DNA of 64,000 nt from a bacterium (GCA_030431975.1 JAUIHP010000012.1:1-64000); one strand, 5' to 3'. Counted from the stretch's first letter, positions 27,369 to 36,791 are shown. Made by a program: numbers and translations. Notes: generated from the sequence alone by a model not told the origin.

Positions 27369-27430
27369 TACTTCGGCACCGTCAAGCCGACCGTCCTTCG
27401 GTCACCGAAGGACGAATCGCTCCGTGACGG

Positions 27431-28711
27431 TTACTGACGGTACGTGTTCTTGATCTGGCCCCACGTGCTGTCGATCGTCGGAACGATCTCGCACGGGTTC
27501 GGATCGCACGGTTCGTCGTTACCCTGATAGATTCCACCCGCAGCATCGCATTCGTCTTCCGTGAGGACGCTGCAAGACTCGTCGGAGAAACAGCAGGCGC
27601 CCATCGGAACCGGCGTGCAGTCGAGGTCCAGGTCATCCCAGGTGTTGACCAGGGTCTGCGTGGACGGGCTGTCGTTGTCGATGGCGAAGAGGCGATTCGG
27701 CGCGCTTTCCCACGTCTGACAGTCGTCCTTCTTGTATTTGTACTCGGCGTTGATCGGAATCGGCGTCCCGGCCGGGATGCGGATGCAACCACTCCAAAGA
27801 CCCGGATCCGTTTCCGTCAGGGTGACGCCGTCCGTCCAGTTCGTCAGCTGGTCGATGGATCCGATGACGCAGACAGAACCGGTGTTGTCGATCGTGGAAC
27901 CGAGACAGACCTCGAAACAGATCTCCTTGTCCTCTTCCAGGACATCACCGAGACCGCAGCCCAGTGGCAGGTCATTGAAGCTGTCGACGTCCAGACTGAC
28001 ACTGGCGGTGCCGTCGGTCGGCAACGTGACCAGACGGTTGGGAGAACCTTCCCAATCCACACAGTCATCCTTGCGGTACTTGTATTCGAACGAAGGGTTG
28101 CCGCCGGCGGCGAACGTCACCGTGACTTCGTAGAGCTCGGTGTCGATCTGATTCATGGAGACTCCGGTTCCCCACTCGCCGATCTCGGGAGCACTCCCGA
28201 TGACGCAAGGATCACCCGCGGTCGGGGTGCCGCTCATACAGAGCGTGAAGGTGACATCGACATCAACCGGAAGAACGTCGACCACGTCGTAGCGCTGCGG
28301 CGCCGGGTTGCCGTTCTGGTCGTTCGTGTCTTCCCAAACACTGCCGTCCGTTTCGTCCGTGAACTTGACGTGCACGTCGATGAAGGTCGAGCCCTGGATG
28401 TGGTTCTGCGGAATGACGGCCATGTACTCGTCGTTGCTTCCAACATCCCCGAGGTAGCTCATCGGGACGGAGAAGCTACCGTGCGTATCGCTGGTGTACT
28501 CGAGGACCGCGGAGATGTCCGCACCCTGGCCACCCTGATCGGTCACTCCTTCTTTGTAAACCTGGGCGTAGACGTCCTGGGTGCCGGTCGGAAGAATCGT
28601 GGCCCCATGGTTCGGAAATACGTTTCCGGCCCACCCAACGGCGGCCACCGACGGGGCGGCCAGACACAGGGAACCGGCGAGTGCCAGCGCGCCACCAAGC
28701 AAGGTCTTCAT
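27431..28711 (-). CDS. Secreted protein with two CBM20 starch-binding domains and a cysteine-rich tail
   Basis: 426 aa, signal peptide to about A-A-P-S-V-A-A. Residues ~25-145 form a beta-rich domain of unknown family. Two CBM20 domains follow (~150-250 and ~262-365), each with C-V-I-G-S, an E-x-G-x-W or L-x-N-W loop, Y-x-V-T-V or C-I-R-I, E-Y-K-Y-[RK]-K-D-D-C, W-E-x-x-P-N-R; conserved Cys pairs suggest disulfides. Residues ~370-410 hold the M-G-A-C-C-F ... C-x-V-L-T-E-D-E-C ... G-x-x-Y-Q-G cysteine module seen in secreted proteins of several environmental phyla. It has no enzyme domain, so it is probably a starch-binding scaffold. The gene ends at the shared terminator. Confidence 0.82.
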   Translation of the reverse strand: MKTLLGGALALAGSLCLAAPSVAAVGWAGNVFPNHGATILPTGTQDVYAQVYKEGVTDQGGQGADISAVLEYTSDTHGSFSVPMSYLGDVGSNDEYMAVIPQNHIQGSTFIDVHVKFTDETDGSVWEDTNDQNGNPAPQRYDVVDVLPVDVDVTFTLCMSGTPTAGDPCVIGSAPEIGEWGTGVSMNQIDTELYEVTVTFAAGGNPSFEYKYRKDDCVDWEGSPNRLVTLPTDGTASVSLDVDSFNDLPLGCGLGDVLEEDKEICFEVCLGSTIDNTGSVCVIGSIDQLTNWTDGVTLTETDPGLWSGCIRIPAGTPIPINAEYKYKKDDCQTWESAPNRLFAIDNDSPSTQTLVNTWDDLDLDCTPVPMGACCFSDESCSVLTEDECDAAGGIYQGNDEPCDPNPCEIVPTIDSTWGQIKNTYRQ

Positions 28712-28986
28712 CGGATGTTTCTCCTCGGCGAAGTTGAGTTGGAGGAGCCGGAATCAGCTCCCACATTCCGCATAAAAGTGTAGCAAATCTAGACGTTCGC
28801 GGGGGACCGCCACGCGACTACGGGACGCTTTTTGAGGGCGCAGCACGACTGAATGCCGTTCACCTCCAAGGTCGTCCGCAGAGACGACTCCCGGGGTCTG
28901 TCCACCACCGCAACTGACTCCCACGGTATCTATCCAGTCCTCACGCTCTTGACCTGGGTCAGGCCCGTGACGGCCTGGTGTCCCGA

Positions 28987-31521
28987 TCAACGCAGGACGG
29001 TCAGCCGTCCGCCATCGACTCCGTCTGGGGTGCGCAGAACCACCGAATAGACGCCGGATGCGACGCGCTCCCCTCGCGAAGAGAGGCCGTCCCAATGGAT
29101 GCTCTGTTCGCCCGCCTGCAGCTCTCGATCGACGACCTCGGCCACCAGACGTCCCTGGGCATCAATGACCTGAACCTGCACCCGGGAGTCCTGCTGCAAG
29201 GCGAAACGAATGTCCGTCCCGTCCGTCATCGGATTGGTCATGGAACGCAACCGAATCGAAGCCGGCACGTTTGCGTCGACAACCGGGGCATCCGTGCTCT
29301 CGGATCCGTGACGGAGGATGAGAAGTCCCATCGCCGGGATATCGAGTTCGATGGACCAGGGATGTCCGTCCCAGGACACTTCCTCAGCGGTCAATGTGCC
29401 GGGATTGTCGATGCCACTGCCACCGTAGAGCGTCGATTGGCTGTTGAGGACCTCTTCCCACTCGTTTGGTTGCGGCAGTCCGACCCGGAAACCGAGGTAG
29501 TCGTTGTTGGAGAAGTTGGCGATCACGGCAACGACATTGCCGTTGAAGTCGAAACGCTGAAAGGCAATGACGTTGGCGGCCTCGTCCACACGGTAGACTT
29601 CGTGGGGCGAATCGGAACGAAGAGCTCCGTTCGACGTCCGAAGGGCAATCAGGTCCTGGTAGTACTTGAAGATGTGGCTGTAGGTCGTCTTGTGCGACCA
29701 GTCGATCCGGTCTCCGCTTCCGGTCCCGAAGTTCTGGTCCTCCAACCATTCGGTGCCCATGAAAATGGCCGGTGTTCCCGGCGCCGTGAAGACAACACCC
29801 TGGGCCAGCTTACTTCTCCCCTGCGCGAACGCATCGTCGTGCGGCGCAATCGTGTCGATGGTGCGCACGATGCGCTGCCCACCGCTCGTCGGCCACACCT
29901 CATCGTGCAGCTCGACGTAGTTGACGACGTAGCGGCCGTTGAGGAAAGCCCCCCCGCCGTTGATGATGCTCTGGATTTTCGACATCTCCGGATCCCCGAC
30001 CGCCGCATCGAAGATCTCCTGACGTAGTTCGTCCGTGAAGTAGTCGAAGTACTGAGCATCGAAGCCGGCGCCGCCCAGGGACGTCGGACGCGTCACGAAA
30101 GGATCGTCCGGAAGCTGCTCGGCGACGATGAACTTGTCGGCCCAGCGATTGTCGACCTGATCGTTGAGAGCCTGCATCAGGCTCCACCCGGAAGCTTCCT
30201 GCTCGGGAAGATTCATGAAGTCGGTCGCGTCCATTCGGAACCCGTCCATGCGGAACTCATCCAGCCACTGGTGTGCCGAGTCCAGGAAGTACTGCCGAAC
30301 GTTTCCGTTGTCGAAATCGGCCTGCGCTCCCCACGGCGTTTCGACGGCGGGATCGTCGAAGTAGATCTGGTCGCCGTCGTAGTTCCAAAGGTAGTTGTCG
30401 CTGAAGGAGAAGTGATTCCAAACGATGTCGTGCGTGACGGCGATTCCTCGGGCATGAAGCTCGTCGACCAGCGCCTTGAGTTCGTTTGGTGTTCCGTACT
30501 TCCACTCCGGTGCAAAGGCTGTGACCGGGTTGTAACCCGCGGACTCGTCGCCGGGGAACTCCGTCACCGGCATCAGCTGGACGCAGTTGACTCCGAGTTC
30601 GGCCATGTGGTCCGCGCGGTTCGCAACGTCGATGTAACGGGCCGGGAAGGGGGCGCTGCCGAAGGGATCGTTGAGTCCGGCGAAGGTGCCCACGTGCAGC
30701 TGGTAGATGACCATCTCTTCAAAGTCGGGGACATCGAAGTCCTCGGAGGTTTGCCAGCTGTAGTCGAAGGCATCGACGATGAACGTGTTGTTGTTGTCCA
30801 GCGGGTTGAAGCGGCGGGCCCGCGCGTCCGAGTTCCAGACGCTGCCGTCGAAGTAGAATTTGTACATCTCACCCGCCGTTGCCGTAGCGGCCCGGGCGAT
30901 CCAGTCCTCACCGACCCGGGACATCGGAGTGCCGAGCCCCCATTCGTTGAACTCGCCTCGGACGAAGGCGCTGCTCGTCCCAGGGGACCAGACCCGAAAG
31001 ACCACTCCGCCTCCCGGCAGGACGGTCGCTCCGTACGGCGCGTGCAGCAGGTTCGAGAAATCGACGACGAAAGCAGGCGGCACGGTCTCGCTCATGCCGG
31101 ACGAACCGTAGTAATCCGTGTCAGCGCCATCCGTGAGTTCGACGTAGTAGTCGAGAGAGGTCGATGCGGTCGCCGGAATCGTCGCCAGCCACACGTCGTA
31201 GGGACCCCGTTGACGGTCGACGGAGGCGTCGATCCAGGTCGACGAACCGTCATCCACGTGAACTCGGACCGCCGTCAGATCGTTACGAAAGGCGTGAATC
31301 TGCACGTCGAACGCCTGGCCGTCGACCGGGCAGAGCGGCCGCCGGTCTTCCCACCCGAAATGTGAGATGCCGAACCACTCGACGTTGTCGTCAGGCTCGG
31401 AGGCGTCTGCATCTCCGTAGGCCAGAGCGGCGGCCATGGCGGCGACCCAAACGGTGCGGCAAACGCCGGTGTTCATGGACGGAAAGAACGGGAAGTGCGG
31501 AGACTCTCCGTGAGGCTGCAT
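28987..31521 (-). CDS. Secreted GH13 enzyme, glycogen-branching-enzyme-like, with C-terminal sorting-like domain
   Basis: 844 aa. ATG at 31521 with AGGAG 7 bases upstream; signal peptide within ~40 residues. An Ig-like N-domain is followed by a CBM48 (~165-260, V-F-R-V-W-S-P-G-T-S-S-A-F-V-R-G-E-F-N-E-W), then GH13: D-I-V-W-N-H-F, M-D-G-F-R-M-D-A-T (Asp), F-I-V-A-E-Q (Glu), V-E-L-H-D-E-V (Asp). H-D-E-V and the CBM48-first order are typical of branching enzymes (GlgB group), although an extracellular branching enzyme would be unusual and hydrolysis is possible. The C-terminus is a FlgD-like/type-A-sorting-like domain (V-I-D-A-Q-G-R-L-V, W-D-G-L, G-V-Y, L-T-V-L-R). Confidence 0.82.
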   Translation of the reverse strand: MQPHGESPHFPFFPSMNTGVCRTVWVAAMAAALAYGDADASEPDDNVEWFGISHFGWEDRRPLCPVDGQAFDVQIHAFRNDLTAVRVHVDDGSSTWIDASVDRQRGPYDVWLATIPATASTSLDYYVELTDGADTDYYGSSGMSETVPPAFVVDFSNLLHAPYGATVLPGGGVVFRVWSPGTSSAFVRGEFNEWGLGTPMSRVGEDWIARAATATAGEMYKFYFDGSVWNSDARARRFNPLDNNNTFIVDAFDYSWQTSEDFDVPDFEEMVIYQLHVGTFAGLNDPFGSAPFPARYIDVANRADHMAELGVNCVQLMPVTEFPGDESAGYNPVTAFAPEWKYGTPNELKALVDELHARGIAVTHDIVWNHFSFSDNYLWNYDGDQIYFDDPAVETPWGAQADFDNGNVRQYFLDSAHQWLDEFRMDGFRMDATDFMNLPEQEASGWSLMQALNDQVDNRWADKFIVAEQLPDDPFVTRPTSLGGAGFDAQYFDYFTDELRQEIFDAAVGDPEMSKIQSIINGGGAFLNGRYVVNYVELHDEVWPTSGGQRIVRTIDTIAPHDDAFAQGRSKLAQGVVFTAPGTPAIFMGTEWLEDQNFGTGSGDRIDWSHKTTYSHIFKYYQDLIALRTSNGALRSDSPHEVYRVDEAANVIAFQRFDFNGNVVAVIANFSNNDYLGFRVGLPQPNEWEEVLNSQSTLYGGSGIDNPGTLTAEEVSWDGHPWSIELDIPAMGLLILRHGSESTDAPVVDANVPASIRLRSMTNPMTDGTDIRFALQQDSRVQVQVIDAQGRLVAEVVDRELQAGEQSIHWDGLSSRGERVASGVYSVVLRTPDGVDGGRLTVLR

Positions 31522-31591
31522 GTCGATCTCCTGGGCGCTGCAGTGCGGGCAGCCGGACGTGAGTGGCTTTGGCCTTTTTGGGCCGGAACTC

Positions 31592-31621
31592 CCAAGGTGG
31601 TGTTTGCGGATCCAACCTTGG
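31592..31621. promoter_or_regulatory. Inverted repeat upstream of the branching-like GH13 gene
   Basis: CCAAGGT (31592-31598) and ACCTTGG (31615-31621), spaced by 16 bases, lie ~70-100 bp upstream of the GH13 start at 31521. Arm length and spacing suit a dimeric regulator, but only one copy is visible and chance is not excluded. Confidence 0.3.
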
Positions 31622-31737
31622 TGGCGGCCCCCCTATCGCACCGGATGCGCGCTACAGGGTGACTTCGAGACCTGTTCATCATAGCGGTCACGGGAGTGTG
31701 GTGACAAACCCGACGCAACGCTTCTCGGAAAAAGAAG

Positions 31738-33288
31738 CTACGGGACCCGGCGAATCCGGTACGTCCAGTGAACTTCGTCGAGCACGAACTCATAGAGGCC
31801 GTCTTCCGCAAACTCGATCCGTCCGAGCGCTCCACCCTTCCCTGCCGTCGGACAGACGGCTCCGTCGAGTTCGATGTCGCACCCGTCGTCCTCTCCTTCG
31901 CAGCCGCCGAAGTCGAAGGGAACATCCCAGCGGTGGTCGGTCCGGAACTTCAGGAGGTGACATCCCGCGCGAACGGCCAGGGTATCACCCCACATGCCTG
32001 GACCGATTCTCGTCATGGCCGGAGCTACAGCCGACCATTCGTTGAAGTCTCCGGTCACCTGTACCGTCCGACTGGGTTCACGTGGCCCGGACTGTTTCCA
32101 GTCGAGAGCGGGAAGGCTCGCGCCCGCGTTGTCGAAGAGAGCCAAGTTCTCGTACGGATTGTCGGGCCCGCCGGGCACCGCAGTCCACGTCGGCTCCCAG
32201 TAGAGCATGGCGTGCCCTCTTCCCCCCGGTAGGTGTTCCAACACAGAGAGGACGTCACGAAGAAAGCTCTGCTGCCCCTGCGGCGTAACCGGATAGGAGT
32301 CAGGCAGGCTCGTAGCACCTGTAACAAAGTTCTCCGTGTCGTCGAAGCCGTCCACGGTCCAGGGAAACGCCGTCTCCACAATCATGATCTCTCGCTCGTA
32401 CTCGAGTGAGAGATCCCGCAGATTTCGCGCGAGTTCACCCAGCCCACCGTGCCACCACGGATAGAACGACACACCGAGAACATCGAAGCGCACGTCCCTT
32501 TCCACGAGATGGTCGATGAACCGCCGGGACTTCTCGTTGTCCCCTCCCGAGGAAACGTGAAGCACGATCCGAGGCCGATGAGTCATCTCGCGCCCTTCGT
32601 ATGCGAGATCGATTCCTTCCATCGCCGCGCGGAGCAAAGCCGCGAATTGGTTCCAGTTCTCGGGCGTGTCCCACGAACTCGCGGGCCAGCCCACCTTTCC
32701 CGTGTCCCACAGAAAACCACCATCAATCTCGTTCCCAAGCTGCACGTAGCGAAGTGCTACCCCCTGATCGAGAAACGCGGAGACTGCGAACTCCGTGTAG
32801 TTGCGCACCGAGTCGACCAGCGCCGGCGGGGCGACGTGCGCCCACGCGCTGGGTTTGATTTGCTTCCCCGGATCCGCCCAGCTGTCGGAGTAGTGAAGGT
32901 CGAGAAAGAGGTCGTAGCCACGCGTCGACAGCTCGCGGGCGAAGGCCACCGTCGAATCAAGGCCGTGCCAGGGTTCGTCCGGCGAGTGCCAAAGCCTGAG
33001 GCGCGCGATCTCGAATCGCCGATCCTTCAGCACATCCAGGACGTCGACGGGCTTGCCTCCATCAGAGTAGGTCGCGCCCAACGACCGAAGCTGCGGAATG
33101 AAGGAGAGGTCCGCTCCGATTCGAACCGACGCCGCTGCGGGGTCCGCCGCTGTACCGGACGACTCTCGGGAGTCCACCTCTCCGTCTGAGAGAGAGGCCA
33201 CGCCGCCGGGGACCGCAGAAGGTGTTCCGGCACAAAGAAGCAGAGCGAGAAGAAGCCCCTCAGCGAAGAAGAACGATTCTCTCGACAT
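31738..33288 (-). CDS. Secreted GH53 endo-beta-1,4-galactanase with C-terminal starch-module-like domain
   Basis: 516 aa from the ATG at 33288, which overlaps the end of the upstream GH13 gene by 29 bases. Signal peptide F-A-E-G-L-L-L-A-L-L-L. GH53 landmarks: G-A-D-L-S-F-I-P-Q-L, A-R-L-R-L-W-H-S-P, D-L-H-Y-S-D-S-W-A-D-P-G-K-Q, L-G-N-E-I with acid/base Glu187, and I-V-E-T-A-F-P-W with nucleophile Glu305. Residues ~415-516 form a second domain (V-Q-V-T-G-D-F-N-E-W, L-L-K-F-R-T-D-H-R-W, a cysteine pair, Y-E-F-V-L-D-E) homologous to the five repeats of the giant lipoprotein at 9018. GH53 cuts beta-1,4-galactan of pectin or arabinogalactan, so the binding domain either has another specificity or tethers the enzyme to the same surface. 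Confidence 0.88.
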   Translation of the reverse strand: MSRESFFFAEGLLLALLLCAGTPSAVPGGVASLSDGEVDSRESSGTAADPAAASVRIGADLSFIPQLRSLGATYSDGGKPVDVLDVLKDRRFEIARLRLWHSPDEPWHGLDSTVAFARELSTRGYDLFLDLHYSDSWADPGKQIKPSAWAHVAPPALVDSVRNYTEFAVSAFLDQGVALRYVQLGNEIDGGFLWDTGKVGWPASSWDTPENWNQFAALLRAAMEGIDLAYEGREMTHRPRIVLHVSSGGDNEKSRRFIDHLVERDVRFDVLGVSFYPWWHGGLGELARNLRDLSLEYEREIMIVETAFPWTVDGFDDTENFVTGATSLPDSYPVTPQGQQSFLRDVLSVLEHLPGGRGHAMLYWEPTWTAVPGGPDNPYENLALFDNAGASLPALDWKQSGPREPSRTVQVTGDFNEWSAVAPAMTRIGPGMWGDTLAVRAGCHLLKFRTDHRWDVPFDFGGCEGEDDGCDIELDGAVCPTAGKGGALGRIEFAEDGLYEFVLDEVHWTYRIRRVP

Positions 33289-35923
33289 CCACCAGTCCCT
33301 GCCATTCCAGTCGACCGAAGTAGACGCCGGCCGGAAGGCGGTCCCCGTCACGTTGCCAATCCCACTCGACGGAATGGACTCCGGCTTCGAACCAGTCATC
33401 GGCAATCGTTCGGACGTGACGTCCCTGCACGTCGAGGAGAGAGAGGCGCGCCGCGCCTGTCTCCGGGACGTTGAAGGAAAACCGCAGGGTCGTGGAGACG
33501 GGATTTCGGTCCGGTTCCAGCAGGTCCAGATACGGACCCGTCGGTCCCTCCACTGTCGAGGTGTCGGTCTCCAGGTCGACAACGAGGTACTGGCTTCCGG
33601 CAATTTCGGTCATGTCCGGCGCGGTTCCGAGATTGGAGAAACCTCCGCCCAGTCCGGGCAGCCACTGGTTTCCGACGGTTCCATCCGTGGTCAGGATGAA
33701 AGCCGCCATTCCGAGCGACGTCGCGTCCGGCGCGAGGCCAAGATCGGCGAACGGCAGGTACATCTCGAAACCGGTGGTTGCGATGGACGCACCCGAAGCG
33801 TCGGTTTCCGTCACCCCGTCCGTGTTCGAGTTGTCGAGGGCGACTTCCATCCCGTTGCCGTTGTCTCCCCCACCCAAGGTCCCGTTACCGCTCCCAACGG
33901 CTCCGCTTCCGCGAAACGCTCGACCGATCCCGCCGTCTGTCAAAAGATGGAAATGGTCGACGTAGATCGCTCCACCGAAAGCGTTGACGAAGAGCATCTC
34001 ATCCGGCTCGAACCCAACGTCCAGCGTCATGCCGGTCAGCCACTGCGGCCCGCTCGGCGGTGTCTCGAATCCCGAAAAGTCGAGAACCGACTGTCCGCCC
34101 GGTCCGGTGTCGAAGAGAACGGCCAGACCAATGCCATCGGTTCCGAGGTTGCCGGTGATTCCAAGCAGCAGCGAGTCGCCGGGCGAGGAAACGAAGAGTT
34201 GATTCAGCTCGTTGACGTTGTCTCCCAGCCCCGTGCCGTTGTTCTGCGTGGCCTGAAGAGTCTCCTCGCCGAAGTCGGTCGGAATCTCCCGTCCGTCCGT
34301 CAACGGGATTGGTGGAAGTAGGTCAACCTCGAGTAGCACGTACTCATAGGCTCCGAGCGAGACTGGGTATGCCGACTGATTGGACGAACTGATCGGCGTC
34401 AGCACCGCATTCGTGAGGAGGTCGACGGGAGTCGTCGGTCCTGCCGGTAACTCGAATCGAGTCAGCTCCAGGTCGGCAGACTGCGCCGAACTCGAAAGAT
34501 TGATCACGACCAACACCTGCTGCTCCTCGTGATCGCGAAGAAAGGCGAAGACTCTCGGGTTGCTGTTGAAGACCGAGGTGTAGCCGCCGCGACGAAGGGC
34601 AACGTTGTCCTTCCGTGCGGCAATCAGTTCCCGGTAGGCCTCGAGCTGGGATCCGGGAACGCCCAGCTGCTCTTCGACCGACCGACCGTCGTTGTCGCGG
34701 GAGACCCTGCCGTCGTAGGCCGGACCATTGAGCCCGTGGTATCTCGACATCGGCGCTCCCTCGACCGCGTTCCATTTGAACGGCTCCCGCATCGGGATGT
34801 CCGCCGCATCCCCGAAGTAGCCCGTGTTCTTGGTTCCCCTCATCCCAATCTCGTCGCCGTAGTAGATGATGGGCGGAAAGGGCTGGGTCATGTGGACGGC
34901 GGCCGCCGCTTTGCCCTTCTCGAAACCGTCTCCGATCACCGACGCCAACCGGTCGATGTCGTGATCACCGATCACGCAGAGGAACGTCCCCGGTGGATCG
35001 GCCGCCTGCTGCTTCGCGAACGTCGCGGCGGTCTGACTGTAGAGGTCCGCTGCCCACTCGAACTGAAGCGCACTCCGCGCCGCGAACTCGTACGGCTTCG
35101 TGAACGCTGCGTCCATCCCCGGAAAGAGCTGCTCTCCGTGCGTTCCCCAGTCCGCCTGCTCGGCGAAGACGACGACGTCCGGATTCACCGATCGCAGCGC
35201 GTCTCTCCAGGGCGCCCAAAATGAGTCGATGTGGTAGCCGTAACCACCCGGTCCGTTCGGGTACGTTTCCCAAACATGGTCGAGGCGGTAACCGTCCAAA
35301 CCGTCACTGAAGTCACCGTCCGTGTTGGGATCCAACCACAGTTGCGCCCAGTCCGTAACCAGAGCGACAGGATTGGAGTTTCGGAGGTCCCAGTGAATGA
35401 ACCCGACGGTATCGCCGTTCCACGTCGGAAAGGTCGCTCCAAAGTACTGCGTGTTTCCAGAGTCGGTGAAGGCAAGCCAGTCGTCGTAGGGCGAAGACGG
35501 ATTCTGATAGGCGTCCTGAAACCAGATCGAGTCGTGGCTGATTCCGTAGGCGACGAAATCTACGAAGACCTTGATTCCAACAGCGTGGGCCGCTTCCAGG
35601 AACGAGGTGAGATCGGACTCGTCGCCGAACCAGTCGTTGAGCTCGTCCGCCGCTCCGTGCTGGTAACCGTGGTACGCCGGGGACGGGAAGATCGGGTTCA
35701 TCCAGATGGCGGTCACACCCAAGGTCTGCAGGTAGTCGAGGGACGCTTCCATTCCACCGAAGTCCCCGAACCGGTAGGTGTCGGAGTCCGAGTCTCTCCA
35801 GGCGATGGGCATGAAGTGGTAGAAGACTTCGTCGGGAAGGTCCGCGGGGGCGGCAACTCCGCGCCATCCCGGCAGGAGTGCGGCCAATCCGAGAAGGACG
35901 GCAAAGGTTCTCAGTAGATTCAT
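33260..35923 (-). CDS. Secreted GH13 alpha-amylase with DOMON-like domain and C-terminal sorting-like domain
   Basis: ~887 aa. I prefer the ATG at 35923, which opens on a good signal peptide (N-L-L-R-T-F-A-V-L-L-G-L ... V-A-A); an ATG at 35953 adds ten residues and neither has a clear Shine-Dalgarno. GH13 motifs: V-D-F-V-A-Y-G-I-S-H (region I, with His displaced from the usual N-H), L-D-G-Y-R-L-D-H-V (Asp), V-V-F-A-E-Q (Glu), I-G-D-H-D-I-D-R (Asp). After the amylase C domain come ~240 residues of CBM9/DOMON-like sandwich and a FlgD/sorting-like end (D-R-N-P, L-D-V-Q-G-R-H-V-R-T-I, G-V-Y-F, I-V-L-L-R). It overlaps the GH53 gene, so the two are co-transcribed. Confidence 0.85.
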   Translation of the reverse strand: MNLLRTFAVLLGLAALLPGWRGVAAPADLPDEVFYHFMPIAWRDSDSDTYRFGDFGGMEASLDYLQTLGVTAIWMNPIFPSPAYHGYQHGAADELNDWFGDESDLTSFLEAAHAVGIKVFVDFVAYGISHDSIWFQDAYQNPSSPYDDWLAFTDSGNTQYFGATFPTWNGDTVGFIHWDLRNSNPVALVTDWAQLWLDPNTDGDFSDGLDGYRLDHVWETYPNGPGGYGYHIDSFWAPWRDALRSVNPDVVVFAEQADWGTHGEQLFPGMDAAFTKPYEFAARSALQFEWAADLYSQTAATFAKQQAADPPGTFLCVIGDHDIDRLASVIGDGFEKGKAAAAVHMTQPFPPIIYYGDEIGMRGTKNTGYFGDAADIPMREPFKWNAVEGAPMSRYHGLNGPAYDGRVSRDNDGRSVEEQLGVPGSQLEAYRELIAARKDNVALRRGGYTSVFNSNPRVFAFLRDHEEQQVLVVINLSSSAQSADLELTRFELPAGPTTPVDLLTNAVLTPISSSNQSAYPVSLGAYEYVLLEVDLLPPIPLTDGREIPTDFGEETLQATQNNGTGLGDNVNELNQLFVSSPGDSLLLGITGNLGTDGIGLAVLFDTGPGGQSVLDFSGFETPPSGPQWLTGMTLDVGFEPDEMLFVNAFGGAIYVDHFHLLTDGGIGRAFRGSGAVGSGNGTLGGGDNGNGMEVALDNSNTDGVTETDASGASIATTGFEMYLPFADLGLAPDATSLGMAAFILTTDGTVGNQWLPGLGGGFSNLGTAPDMTEIAGSQYLVVDLETDTSTVEGPTGPYLDLLEPDRNPVSTTLRFSFNVPETGAARLSLLDVQGRHVRTIADDWFEAGVHSVEWDWQRDGDRLPAGVYFGRLEWQGLVDVERIVLLR

Positions 35924-35956
35924 CACATGAGTGTAGGAGGAATCACCACACATGCT

Positions 35957-36018
35957 CTAGCCCGAACTATTCGTGAAGGTCGTCACCGCAGTAGACCTTC
36001 GTGAATAGTTCGTGCTAG
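35957..36018. repeat. Dispersed palindromic element, copy 2
   Basis: 25-base arms (35957-35981 and 35994-36018) around the loop GTCACCGCAGTA. Three mismatches separate the arms; two of them become G-U pairs in plus-strand RNA. The loop, read on the minus strand, is TACTGCGGTGAC, one base different from copy 1 at 8986. The right arm contains the TAG stop of the PhnD-like gene (36015-36017) and the left arm lies just upstream of the amylase gene. Confidence 0.8.
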
Positions 36019-36791
36019 CCGCAACTGTCCTGATAATCCGCGTCCGAGACCGGGCTGAAGTTCCGCAGGCGCAGCGCCGCCATCTCCCCTTGCAGAGTCG
36101 GATCCTGGTGCATCGACAGAAGCGCCTCAGAAATCTGTGAGAGACGTTCCGGCGCGATCGCCTTCCGTAGGACGATCGGCTGAATCGGGTACGGCCCCAA
36201 AGCCTCGATGATGCGCAATGACCGGCTGAGACTCGGATCCCGATGACGCGCAAATGCGAACACATTCGAGTCGATCGCCATCGCGTCCGCCTTCCCCGAG
36301 AGAACCCAAGCCAGAGAGTTGAGATGGGAACCGGACGGAGTCATCTGCAATTCCCCGGCACGTGCCCCGAAACGATCCCGCACGGAGTAGTAGCCGCTCC
36401 AGGAACAGGGGTCGTTGTAGACCCACTTCGCATCGATCAAATCCTCCGCCTTTCGCGCGGGCGAATCGGTCCGAACGAGAATCTCACTGAAGTAGACAGG
36501 CTTCGTCGGCTCCTGTTCGTGTTCGAAGACCGGAGCGGCTGGGACGAGGACGACGGGATTCGAGGGCCGGTCGCGCAGCCACTGATACGCAGGAGCGCAC
36601 ATGAAACCGAGGTCGACCTCGCCCGCTGTGAACGGATCCGGATCATCCTCCGGTTGCGGACCCGAATAACGGGTTTCGAAGTCCAGGGAGCACTCGATCC
36701 CCAGGGACTCCGACAGGTGCCGGGTCACGAGGTAGAACACTTCCTCGGGAAGGCTTGGAGACAGGTAGGTGATGCAGCGGAGAAGAGTCAT
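36015..36791 (-). CDS. PhnD-like phosphate/phosphonate-type substrate-binding protein without signal peptide
   Basis: 258 aa from the ATG at 36791 (GAGATGGA upstream; a TTG at 36809 is the alternative). The fold is that of PhnD-type binding proteins: L-R-C-I-T-Y-L-S-P at the start, G-E-V-D-L-G-F-M-C-A-P-A-Y at ~60, a domain crossover at Y-F-S-E-I-L-V-R, W-V-Y-N-D-P-C-S-W-S-G-Y, G-S-H-L-N-S-L-A-W-V-L-S-G-K-A-D-A-M-A-I-D-S. There is no export signal and no adjacent permease or ATPase, so it is probably a cytoplasmic sensor or orphan member rather than the usual transport subunit. The stop codon lies inside the palindromic element. Confidence 0.75.
   Translation of the reverse strand: MTLLRCITYLSPSLPEEVFYLVTRHLSESLGIECSLDFETRYSGPQPEDDPDPFTAGEVDLGFMCAPAYQWLRDRPSNPVVLVPAAPVFEHEQEPTKPVYFSEILVRTDSPARKAEDLIDAKWVYNDPCSWSGYYSVRDRFGARAGELQMTPSGSHLNSLAWVLSGKADAMAIDSNVFAFARHRDPSLSRSLRIIEALGPYPIQPIVLRKAIAPERLSQISEALLSMHQDPTLQGEMAALRLRNFSPVSDADYQDSCG

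Noticed and set aside
33289-33603. N-terminal extension of the GH53 frame
   Set aside because: It lies antisense-free but inside the coding end of the upstream GH13 gene in another frame; the signal peptide begins only at the ATG at 33288.
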